Shown piece after piece: positions 8,914 to 16,263 of a stretch of 64,000 nt of DNA. Origin of the DNA: Pseudomonas sp. UBA1879 (GTDB lineage: Bacteria > Pseudomonadota > Gammaproteobacteria > Pseudomonadales > Pseudomonadaceae); contig NZ_DDHJ01000004.1 in the NCBI RefSeq assembly GCF_002338065.1, positions 263,943 to 327,942 of the forward strand, given 5' to 3'. Both the position numbers and the translations under genes were made by a program. Within the stretch, counting starts at the first letter, position 1, and every line of letters starts with the position of its first letter. Under the pieces are notes generated by a model that was not told where the DNA came from, did not search any database, and was given only the letters and a program-made list of their open reading frames with translations.

Positions 8914-9035
8914 TTGGGTGGGCCGCTTTTGCGGACGGCTGTCGTGAACCGAGCCTACGCGTTACCGCTGCGTCTCGGCCCTGCCGGGCTCCCATCCTCC
9001 CATCTACGGCCTGTCGGCCTGCGCGCTCCGCTTGC
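8914..9035. repeat. Dispersed repeat, copy 1 (next to SRAP remnant 1)
   Basis: It begins TTGGGTGGGCCGCTTTTGCG and continues GACGGCTGTCGTGAACCGAGCC, then a GC-rich tail with CGGCCCTGCCGGGCT and CTGCGCGCTCCGCTTGC. Nearly the same succession occurs at 15630-15755, and a shorter degraded version at 10153-10200. Each copy lies beside a SRAP remnant. No coding function is evident. Confidence 0.65.
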
Positions 9036-9063
9036 GTACGGCGAGGTCAGAGCACAGCCCCCG

Positions 9064-9273
9064 TCATCTGGGTTGCATTAACGAGCTGATGCAGCTTCCA
9101 ATGACATCTTGGTTGTTTTGGACTTTGTCTAAATGTTCTTTGACGGCACTGGCCACAAACGTCGAGCCTTGAGCTTCGGCCCAAGCCGCGATCTCACCTA
9201 GGGCTCTAATGATCGCTGCTTGATTGCTGAGAATTGCATTGAGGAGAGTGGGGGTGACTTCAGATCGATCCAT
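9064..9273 (-). CDS. Small hypothetical protein (69 aa)
   Basis: An ATG at 9273 has AGGAG 8 nt upstream and opens a 69-aa frame (MDRSEVTPTLLNAILSNQ...) that is predicted mostly helical, with no membrane segment. The frame extends further upstream to 9384, but that part lacks a better start. I do not recognise a function. It lies in a region otherwise full of decayed sequence, so it could be a survivor or a chance frame. The good ribosome site favours a real gene. Confidence 0.5.
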   Translation of the reverse strand: MDRSEVTPTLLNAILSNQAAIIRALGEIAAWAEAQGSTFVASAVKEHLDKVQNNQDVIGSCISSLMQPR

Positions 9274-9504
9274 CGACTTCGCTCCTGCCAGGACGGCAAG
9301 CATAAAACTTGGCCAGATGGCTTCAGTTGGGCATGTCTCTGCATACCTAACGTTCTTATACAGAAGCCCGAAGCGCCGCCACAAGTGGAATTCGCCAAGC
9401 CTCTGTTGCCGAATGTTAGCTCTTAGATAGAGGTAGGCTTGAACACGCGTCTGGATGATCTAGCCTGTTCATTCAGATTGAATTCAGCAAGGAGTGCTGT
9501 GGTG

Positions 9505-9708
9505 ATGCCTAATGGAGCGGTGAACGCGTGGACTGCCATGTGGAAATTGATCGAGCATGAAATTGTTTGTGTTGAATGCAAACGTCGCCAACACCTGGCC
9601 AAAAGTGAAGCCGAGTTTAAGCACTTCCCAGGATGTAACGCTGATTCGTTTGCTCGAAGCGATTCGGGTAGTCCAAGCCATGATGTGCGTTCAACTAGCC
9701 GAATGTAG
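9505..9708 (+). CDS. Small CxxC-type protein, divergent third member
   Basis: A 67-aa frame starting MPNGAVNAWTAMWKLIEHE. It shares W-AMW, CVEC (CxxC) followed by a helix, and a later Cys (FPGC) with the proteins at 4840 and 7717, but lacks their HPW-ALHD tail. GGAG lies about 10 nt before the ATG. It is probably a diverged member of the same small metal-binding family. Function is unknown, and the C-terminal half may be degraded. Confidence 0.45.
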   Translation: MPNGAVNAWTAMWKLIEHEIVCVECKRRQHLAKSEAEFKHFPGCNADSFARSDSGSPSHDVRSTSRM

Positions 9709-9796
9709 TCTGCATACAGATAGCGAGCGCCTTGGCCGGGCCTCTACCTGAACGCCATTTCCAGTTTCAGTCTTTGTGGTCTGACGGTGAGGCAAT

Positions 9797-10045
9797 GGGC
9801 TCAACTAATGCGGCCCCCGATTACGCACATTGCCCATATCTTTGCCCACCTTGTACCAACGAAATTCCGCAGTGGGGCCGGCAGTGCTCGATGGCGATCT
9901 TGTCGCACGCCCGGGTCACGTCTGAGAATCTGCCCATTGCCGCGTACTTTCGGGTGCAATCACCAAAGGCTTACATGCCCTGGTCGCTTGCTGCCGTGAT
10001 GATGAAGAAGCCATTACGCACGTAGTGCTCAATGGTTGGTGTACC
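9797..10045 (-). pseudogene. Remnant 2 of a SRAP (YedK/HMCES-like) gene
   Basis: The reverse complement encodes GFFIITAASDQGM followed by a stop, then in shifted frames fragments matching AIEHCRP and the H-W-KVGKD region of SRAP. The DNA parallels the third remnant (CACCTTGTACCA, GGCAGTGCTCGA). It is frameshifted and stop-containing, so it is non-functional. The catalytic N-terminus is absent. It is followed about 100 bp later by a partial copy of the dispersed repeat. Confidence 0.65.
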
Positions 10046-10152
10046 TCTGCCAGGCTAATGCTCGAACGGACATTTGACGACCATCAGTAATGCCTCTTCC
10101 ACCAATTTGCGACAAACATAAGAGAGGCCAACCCGCTGATGCCGGGTTACTG

Positions 10153-10200
10153 TTTGGTTGGCCCCTTTCGCGGACGACTCTCGTAAACTGAGCCTACGTT
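10153..10200. repeat. Dispersed repeat, partial degraded copy
   Basis: TTGGTTGGCCCCTTTCGCGG followed by ACGACTCTCGTAAACTGAGCCTACG matches the start of the repeats at 8914 and 15630 with several substitutions. The GC-rich tail is missing. Confidence 0.5.
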
Positions 10201-10272
10201 TCCACCAGCCTTGACGCATGGTCAGCAGAGGGATGGTGAAGTGCTACTTTCGAACTCATAGGAGTTTCGCCA

Positions 10273-10722
10273 TTAAGCTCTGGCAGCAGGCTTTAATCGA
10301 AAACTCACGCCCATGCGGTTGAAAGCGTTCATCGCAGCAATCGCTACTGTCAGGTCAACCAGATCCTTTTCCGCAAACACTGCCGAGGCGGCTGCGTACG
10401 CTTCGTCCGACACATGGGTCTCGCTTACCCGCGTGACCTCGTCTGCCCAAGCTAATGCCGAGCGCTCCTGATCCGAGAATAGGTGCTGTGCTTCATGCCA
10501 TACCGGAACTAACACCAGCTTGTCCACCGACATGCCTTCTTTGATCAGATCTCGTGAATGCAGGTCAATACAGTGCGCGCAGCCGTTGATCTGCGACACC
10601 CTGAGAAACACCAGATGGATCAGTTGGGCTGGCAGATTGGTCGCAGTGGTCGCAAAGTGATGCAAACCTCCAAGCGACTTAGCCGCACCTGGTGAAGCTT
10701 CAAACCAATTGAGGCGATTCAT
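10273..10722 (-). CDS. AhpD-like carboxymuconolactone decarboxylase-family alkylhydroperoxidase
   Basis: This 149-aa protein is of the CMD/AhpD superfamily. The active-site motif INGCAHCIDLHSRD gives C-x2-C with the downstream His, as in AhpD-type thiol peroxidases. The terminal FNRMGVSFR segment is typical of these short proteins. The likely role is peroxide or organic-hydroperoxide detoxification using a thiol reductant in the cytoplasm. A second, related gene is at 13580-14059. The pair flanks an azoreductase, a GNAT and a MocR regulator, suggesting joint control. Confidence 0.88.
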   Translation of the reverse strand: MNRLNWFEASPGAAKSLGGLHHFATTATNLPAQLIHLVFLRVSQINGCAHCIDLHSRDLIKEGMSVDKLVLVPVWHEAQHLFSDQERSALAWADEVTRVSETHVSDEAYAAASAVFAEKDLVDLTVAIAAMNAFNRMGVSFRLKPAARA

Positions 10723-10875
10723 GATTAACTCCTTTCTGTAGGGCGGTATTGAGGGTGGGACAGTGCGGTACGCCGCTGCCGAACCGGTCGAACGGATTTC
10801 CCGAAATCAAAAAGCTAGGCCCAGCTCCAGATATGGCTGGTGACCCTTGTACTTTGGCCACTTGGGACGCTGGCT

Positions 10876-11550
10876 TCAGGCAACTATTTCATGAGTTCTG
10901 GTTTCGACTTCCTCATGAAAGAACCGGTGCACATCGTCGTACCCAATTTTTTGCGCCGTTTTTAGCGCATCCGTCCCTTTTGCCGTGCCTTCGACGGTGA
11001 AGTAACGCACCTGATTGAGACCGATGGTTGTCAGCACTGCGGATAGGTAAGGGCGGAGGAAATCGGGTTGCCGTGCCCTCTCGCCGCTAATGTAGCCGCC
11101 GGTGGCGACGGCAACGTAGACGGGGCGCTCCAATAATGTTCCAACCTTGCCTTTGGATGTGCTCAGGAAAGTTTTTCCGACACGTACAACGTGGTCAATC
11201 CATGCCTTGAGCGGCGCTGGCACGCTGTAGTTATGCATGGGCGTAACAATTACCAGCACATCGCAGGCATTCAACTGGTTGATCAGTTGGTCGGAGCGAC
11301 CTAATGCACCTTTCTCATCCACGGTTGCTATTTCGCTCGGATGGGCCAAGGCATGGGCATAAGGCGCATCGACTGGCGATAATTCGTTTAGGTCTATATC
11401 CGTCAGCTCAATCCCGCGTATGCCAGCGCGTCCTGTCAGCGCGTGCAGAATCCGCTGAGACAGTTTTAAGCTTTCAGAGGCATCACCGTTTGGGCTGGCA
11501 ATCAGGCGAAGGATGCGCAAAGGAGCGAGGGGCTGCTGAGATGGGTTCAT
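10876..11550 (-). CDS. FMN-dependent NADH-azoreductase (AzoR-like flavodoxin-fold quinone reductase)
   Basis: This 224-aa flavodoxin-like-fold protein opens with a nucleotide-binding strand (ILRLIASPNGDASESLKLS). It has the PMHNYSVPAPLKAWIDHVVR motif region of AzoR, which contacts FMN, and a VATGGY loop. It should reduce quinones or azo compounds with NAD(P)H. The ATG at 11550 is chosen because GGAGG lies 7 nt upstream; an upstream extension of the frame looks non-coding. It sits downstream of the GNAT gene in the same direction and is probably co-transcribed. A role in electrophile or quinone stress fits the neighbouring AhpD genes. Confidence 0.88.
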   Translation of the reverse strand: MNPSQQPLAPLRILRLIASPNGDASESLKLSQRILHALTGRAGIRGIELTDIDLNELSPVDAPYAHALAHPSEIATVDEKGALGRSDQLINQLNACDVLVIVTPMHNYSVPAPLKAWIDHVVRVGKTFLSTSKGKVGTLLERPVYVAVATGGYISGERARQPDFLRPYLSAVLTTIGLNQVRYFTVEGTAKGTDALKTAQKIGYDDVHRFFHEEVETRTHEIVA

Positions 11551-11578
11551 GATCTTGCCTCCTTTATGGGTGATGCGG

Positions 11579-12061
11579 TCATGGGGTATCGAACTGTTTT
11601 TGAAAACGCAGCGCGCCGGTATAAAGGCCTTCGCGGAAGTAGAAGCGTTGGGCCCGCGCGTTGGCCAAACCCGTGTCAAGCACCAGGCGCGCGCAACCGC
11701 TGGCACGCGCCAGTCGTTCCAGGGCTCGCAATAACCGTGAGCCCCACTGGCCCCCGCGCTGGGCTTCATCGGTGACAAGGTCATCGACATACAGGAATGG
11801 GCCATAAATCAGATTCTCCTGAAGGCGGTACCCTGCAAGCGCCACCAGTGCCCCTGACTCGAAGGCTCCAACCAGGCGATAGCCGCCAGCTCGCATTCGT
11901 TCAAGGCGAGTCAAGAAATCGGCCTCGCTTATCAGGTGGGGCCGCAACTGTTGCATCACCGGGAAAGCGATTTTCAGGTCTTGGCGGCTGTCTAGAGGAC
12001 GCAGGGCGGTGTCGGCCAGGTCAAGCACGCTGGGCACGTATTCTTGAAGATTGAACGTCAT
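11579..12061 (-). CDS. GNAT-family N-acetyltransferase
   Basis: This 160-aa protein has the GNAT acetyl-CoA site: YVDDLVTDEAQRGGQWGSRLL contains the R-x2-G-x-G/S pyrophosphate-binding turn. It is followed by LVLDTGLANARAQRFYFREG, the usual helix and C-terminal strand. The substrate is unknown. It is the first gene of a leftward run with azoR, divergent from the MocR gene across about 90 bp, and is thus a likely target of that regulator. Confidence 0.88.
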   Translation of the reverse strand: MTFNLQEYVPSVLDLADTALRPLDSRQDLKIAFPVMQQLRPHLISEADFLTRLERMRAGGYRLVGAFESGALVALAGYRLQENLIYGPFLYVDDLVTDEAQRGGQWGSRLLRALERLARASGCARLVLDTGLANARAQRFYFREGLYTGALRFQKQFDTP

Positions 12062-12150
12062 GAGAGAGGCCTGGATGTGTTGTGATAGTCGTATCTTGAA
12101 CTACCATTGCCGCACTTCACTGAACCAAGAAGTGAGATATGAACTAGGCC

Positions 12151-13587
12151 ATGATGACTTCCTATTCGCACCCTTTCACCGCCCTGGATGGGCAACTGGG
12201 TTCCCCTCTGTACCGTCAGATATATGACCGAGTACTCGCCGCCATCGCCGCTGAAACGCTTTGCTCTGGTGACCGATTGCCCTCGGCCAGAGCCCTCGCC
12301 AAGGAGCTGGGTGTGGCTCGTGGCACCGTCGAGCTTGCCTATTCGCTGCTCACGAGCGAGGGCTACCTCTTGGCTCTGGGACAGAAAGGCACCGTGGTCA
12401 ATCCCGAATTGCAGAAGCCACCGATGTCCGGCACCACTTTACCCGTCAGCAGCGAAGTGATTGAAAACTCACCTGACGCACTCTGGCGTCCACCGCACCT
12501 GTTGCCGTTTCAGATGGGGGTGCCTGCGCTGGATGAGTTTCCACGCAAGATCTGGGCGCGCTTAGGTGCCCGCTATTTGCGTGGCATGCGTTCAGGGGAT
12601 CTGGACTATCCGTCTCCACACGGCCTGCCCGCATTACGCAGTGCCATCGCCTCGTATCTGCAAGTGTCACGAGGCATCGATTGCGGCGCCCATCAGGTGT
12701 TCATCACCAGCGGCTGGCGTAGTAGTCTGTCGCTGGTCGCACATACTTTGCTGCATGCAGGGGATCGAGCCTGGGTCGAAGATCCTGGCTACCCGACCAC
12801 GCGTCAGGTACTTCGCCAGTTCGGTATGGCGCTTGAGGCCGTGCCAGTCGATGCCGAAGGTATGGATGTGGAGCAGGCCATTGCCTGGTCTCAGGGTGCA
12901 CAGGTCGTCATGGTGACACCGGGGCACCAAAGCCCACTGTCTATGGCGCTGTCGTTGCCACGGCGACAATTGTTACTGGATTGGGCCGCGAGGAACGGTG
13001 CCTGGGTGGTCGAGGATGATTACGACGGCGAGTATCGCTATGTGAGTCGACCCTTGCCGGCGCTGGCCAGCCTGGATCGCAATGGACGTGTGCTGTACGC
13101 AGGGACTTTCAGCAAGGTGCTTTTTCCCGGTATCCGCCTTGCCTACCTGGTCGTGCCTCAGAGCCAAGTGGCAGCGTTTGAGCGGGTAGGCCGGGCGTTG
13201 TTTTCCGCAGGCTCGCCATCGATCACTCAAGCGCTGGTTGCAGAGTTCATTGCCGAGGGGCATTTCACTCGGCACATTCAGCGCATGCGACGGCTTTACA
13301 GCGAACGACGTGAGTTGACTATTGATGCCCTGGAGCGGAGCTTGCCCAAAGGAATGCGGGTTGAACGCTCGCCAGGTGGCATGCACCTGGTACTGCGTTT
13401 GCCGGAGGGAGTAAGCGACACAGCCCTGGCTGAACAGCTACTGACCCGAGGCATGGCCGTGCAACCCTTGTCGCGATGGAGCGTGTCGTCGCCGCGTCAA
13501 TCCGGGCTGCTGCTGAGCTTCACCAACTGCGCCTCTGCTGCCCAAGGCGAGCAGCTTGGCGCGTTGATAAACCATGCGCTCAGTTGA
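12151..13587 (+). CDS. MocR/PdxR-family regulator (GntR HTH + class I aminotransferase domain)
   Basis: This 478-aa protein has an N-terminal winged helix (about residues 15-80, with GDRLPSARALAKELGVARGTV) and a long aminotransferase-like domain. The PLP lysine lies in GTFSK at residue 322, and the D-DYDGEYR segment is typical of MocR proteins. Such regulators sense PLP or amino compounds and control neighbouring divergent genes. Candidates here are the GNAT-azoR unit and the two AhpD genes. The 3' end overlaps the convergent AhpD gene by 8 bp. The ATG at 12151 is followed by a second ATG. Confidence 0.92.
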   Translation: MMTSYSHPFTALDGQLGSPLYRQIYDRVLAAIAAETLCSGDRLPSARALAKELGVARGTVELAYSLLTSEGYLLALGQKGTVVNPELQKPPMSGTTLPVSSEVIENSPDALWRPPHLLPFQMGVPALDEFPRKIWARLGARYLRGMRSGDLDYPSPHGLPALRSAIASYLQVSRGIDCGAHQVFITSGWRSSLSLVAHTLLHAGDRAWVEDPGYPTTRQVLRQFGMALEAVPVDAEGMDVEQAIAWSQGAQVVMVTPGHQSPLSMALSLPRRQLLLDWAARNGAWVVEDDYDGEYRYVSRPLPALASLDRNGRVLYAGTFSKVLFPGIRLAYLVVPQSQVAAFERVGRALFSAGSPSITQALVAEFIAEGHFTRHIQRMRRLYSERRELTIDALERSLPKGMRVERSPGGMHLVLRLPEGVSDTALAEQLLTRGMAVQPLSRWSVSSPRQSGLLLSFTNCASAAQGEQLGALINHALS

Positions 13588-14059
13588 GGTTGGCCTTGGT
13601 CAGGCCGAACACCTCATCCGACGAACCAGGGACTGCCTGAAAAGCCACATTAAGGCGATTCCAACCATTGATGGCGACGATCAGGAACGACAAGTCCGAC
13701 AAATCCTGTTCTGAAAACTGCTCACGCACTTCCGCGTAGAGGCTTTCAGGAACACCATGGGATGGCAGGTGCGTTAGGGCTTCTGTCCAGGCGAGCGCCG
13801 CGCGCTCCACTGGCGAGAATAGCTGCGATTCACGCCAGACCGCAATGTGGTGGAGACGCAACTCGCGCTCGCCATGGATCTTGGCTTCCTTCACGTGCAT
13901 ATCCACGCAGAATGCACACCCATTGAGTTGAGATGCCCGCAGCATGATGAGGTGGGCAAGGTCAGCCAGCAGCGGCTTCTTGCTCAGCTGCATCGTCAGC
14001 TCCACCAGCTTATTGGAAGCCTGAGGGGACAGTTTGAAGTAATCAAGACGGTTGTTCAT
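13580..14059 (-). CDS. AhpD-like carboxymuconolactone decarboxylase-family protein, second copy
   Basis: A 159-aa paralogue of the protein at 10273-10722, beginning MNNRLDYFKLSP. Motif LNGCAFCVDMHVKEA supplies C-x2-C and His, and the end resembles its paralogue (GWNRLNVAF). It is probably a thiol-dependent hydroperoxidase. The start is placed at the ATG at 14059; an in-frame GTG at 14068 is possible. It converges on the MocR gene with an 8-bp overlap. Confidence 0.87.
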   Translation of the reverse strand: MNNRLDYFKLSPQASNKLVELTMQLSKKPLLADLAHLIMLRASQLNGCAFCVDMHVKEAKIHGERELRLHHIAVWRESQLFSPVERAALAWTEALTHLPSHGVPESLYAEVREQFSEQDLSDLSFLIVAINGWNRLNVAFQAVPGSSDEVFGLTKANLN

Positions 14060-14493
14060 GGCGGTCACTCGCGGTGGGTTAGGTATGTTGGAGCCACTGT
14101 AGTCACGCGTGGTCTAGCCACACAGGGCCAAGAAAAGACCTTTCAACTAAGCCATGTAGTTCTGAGTCGCGATTAGCCGCTCGCCGATGTTGGCAAGCCG
14201 GTTGTCCGTGAACCTGCGGAATGCAACCCGAAGCCACTGTGCCCTATTCACGAGGAGGGATTGGAATTCCCTTTGAAGGAATTCGGTAAGGGTCGATTTT
14301 TATGCCCCGTGGGGCACTCGCAAATACCGCCACTACTGCGAGTCAAAAAAACTCTTTCCAGTCATTTTGACAAGAATTGTTTATGGTCAAATTGACTCCT
14401 GGTATCTTCAATAATCTGATTTAATTGATGTTTTAGGTTGGCATGAAATGTGTCAGTGATGGGTAGATCGTTTAATACCCAAGGAGCCGAAGC
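14060..14493. promoter_or_regulatory. Intergenic region with promoter of the SDR gene
   Basis: About 430 bp between divergent genes. A TTGACA hexamer occurs near 14367 and AAGGAG precedes the ATG at 14494. No other gene or RNA structure is apparent. Confidence 0.4.
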
Positions 14494-15237
14494 ATGAAGA
14501 GTGAGTTTAACAATCGTGTGGCTGTGGTAACCGGCGCGAGTTCAGGCATCGGTCTGGCAGTCGTTCAACGGTTGCTCAGCCAGGAAGCGACAGTAGTGGC
14601 GATGTCCCGTAGCCGGGGAGGCCTGGCTGAACTCAAAGAGGTCCATGGTGATCGCCTTCATATTGTCAGGGGCGATGTAACGGTAAGTTCGGATCTTGAG
14701 CAGCTTGCACACTGCGCCTCCAGAATCGGGCCTGTGGATTTTCTCGTACCGAATGCTGGCGTCGCTGTGCTTGAAGACAGCCTGGAGAGTAAAGGATTCG
14801 AGCGAAACTGGGCCATCAACGGCGCTGGTGCGCTCAACACGCTTTCAGCTTTGCGAGCCCAATTGGCGAGACCCGCGTCAGTAGTCTTTGTGGGGACTTT
14901 CCTTTCTGCGTTAGCCTTTCCTGGTTTGGCCGGTTATATCGCGTCGAAAACAGCACTGACAGCGCATGCTCGAACTTTGGCCGTCGAACTGGCTGAGGCG
15001 GGAATTAGGGTGAACGTCGTATCGCCAGGGCCAACAGCTACGCCGATCTGGCGATCACTAGGTTTGGATAATGCGACGTTGTCCTCAGTCGCCGAAACCG
15101 TTAACCAGCGCTTGCTCGAGGGCAAGTTCCTTGAGCCGGAAGCGGTGGCAGATGTGATTCTTTTCCTGCTGTCCGAGCGAGCACGTAGCATTTACGGCCA
15201 GGATATTGTGGTAGATGGTGGGTATACCTTGCGATAG
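14494..15237 (+). CDS. Short-chain dehydrogenase/reductase (SDR), atypical catalytic serine position
   Basis: This 247-aa classical SDR has TGASSGIG for NAD(P) binding near residue 15, then PNAG in place of the usual NNAG, then YIASK with the catalytic Tyr and Lys. Counting 13 residues back from that Tyr, the usual Ser appears to be Thr (GTFLSALAFPGLAGY). C-terminal IYGQDIVVDGG is typical. It should oxidise or reduce an unknown alcohol or ketone. It is a lone gene with AAGGAG 8 nt upstream of its start, followed by the third SRAP remnant. Confidence 0.88.
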   Translation: MKSEFNNRVAVVTGASSGIGLAVVQRLLSQEATVVAMSRSRGGLAELKEVHGDRLHIVRGDVTVSSDLEQLAHCASRIGPVDFLVPNAGVAVLEDSLESKGFERNWAINGAGALNTLSALRAQLARPASVVFVGTFLSALAFPGLAGYIASKTALTAHARTLAVELAEAGIRVNVVSPGPTATPIWRSLGLDNATLSSVAETVNQRLLEGKFLEPEAVADVILFLLSERARSIYGQDIVVDGGYTLR

Positions 15238-15299
15238 TCGCTAGAAACGCAGAGAGGTCGTGGAGACATGTATTGCGTGCGGATCGTGCACTCGGCCTC

Positions 15300-15590
15300 T
15301 CATTTGTTCTGCTCAGACGTTACGTCGATTGACGTGATCAACTCGGGCCCTTGATTTCGAACATTCCCCACATCCTTGCCCACCTTGTACCAGTGGAAAT
15401 CTGCGACGGGACGGCAGTGCTCGACGGCAATCTCCGCCGCTCGCTCTGGTGAAGTCTCAGGGTCTACCCACTCCCTCGCATGCTCAGGTGCAAGCACCAG
15501 AGGCTTACGGTCATGGATATCGACCATGCCTTGGTCATTTGTTGCTGTGATGATGACGAAGCCATCGCGCTCGTCAGCTCACCGATATGC
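15300..15590 (-). pseudogene. Remnant 3 of a SRAP (YedK/HMCES-like) gene, best preserved C-terminal part
   Basis: Read on the minus strand from about 15590, the frame gives RDGFVIITATNDQGM and IHDRKPLVLAPEHAREW, then SPERAAEIAVEHCRP and a terminal GPELI, the C-terminal half of a SRAP protein. SRAP proteins cross-link to abasic sites in single-stranded DNA through Cys2. The N-terminus with Cys2 is missing, because upstream sequence changes abruptly to unrelated DNA and then the dispersed repeat at about 15630. It is a truncated gene, and two more decayed remnants lie at 8779 and 9797. Confidence 0.75.
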
Positions 15591-15629
15591 GAATTTGAGA
15601 GGAGGGATCCACTTTCCGATATTGACCAC

Positions 15630-15760
15630 TGTTTGGTGGGCCGCGTTTGCGGACGGCTGTCGTGAACCGAGCCTTCGCGTACCGCTTTGTCTCGGCCCTG
15701 CCGGGCTTCCATCCTCCCACCTTCGGCCAAGGCCTGCGCGCTCCGCTTGCATTCGCCAAT
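15630..15760. repeat. Dispersed repeat, copy 2 (next to SRAP remnant 3)
   Basis: TTTGGTGGGCCGCGTTTGCG, then GACGGCTGTCGTGAACCGAGCC, CGGCCCTGCCGGGCTTCCAT and CTGCGCGCTCCGCTTGC parallel the copy at 8914-9035 with scattered changes. As there, it follows a SRAP remnant. Between this repeat and 16260 I see no gene. Confidence 0.65.
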
Positions 15761-16263
15761 ATCCCCAAATCGCCTGGTGGGTATTGGCACGGCTATTTCA
15801 ACGTAGAGGTTGGAAATCTCTGGGGACTGATTTCAGGCGACTTTTTCCAGCTCTGTCCAGGGTGGGAATAGGTTGGGCTGAGGAGCGTGCTCATCGCGAG
15901 GTTGAGTGCTCCGCGTTTGGCATTTGCTCGTCCTGTGACGATGATTAGATAAAGGTTCATGCTGATTAGCGGGAGTTATGGATGTCCAGAGGCATGCGTT
16001 GGTGGCGCCAAGTCAAGGCAATTCCGAAGAATTGGCATCCGGTCAGCTAAGTGAAGGCGGTCGACGAAGGCATCAGCCCTTAGTTCAAGAGCGACGTCGC
16101 AGGCTCGTGGTGACCTTGGCTTGCTGGATAAAGTCGACCCAAAGCCCCACCTGGATCTGTCTATCGATAGCTGAGGGCTATCCACTCTATCCGCTCAACC
16201 TCGTCTCGGTTTGGCCGATAGCCTGTTACCAATCTCTCCGTAAATAAGTAGCGATGTCCCCCC
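15761..16263. other. Non-coding stretch before the GGDEF/EAL gene
   Basis: About 500 bp with only short frames of no recognisable content. It presumably holds the promoter of the c-di-GMP gene. No strong ribosome site is visible immediately before the ATG at 16264. Confidence 0.35.

Noticed and set aside
11551..11805. N-terminal extension of the azoreductase frame
   Set aside because: It overlaps the GNAT gene on the same strand in another frame, while the ATG at 11550 has a strong ribosome site.
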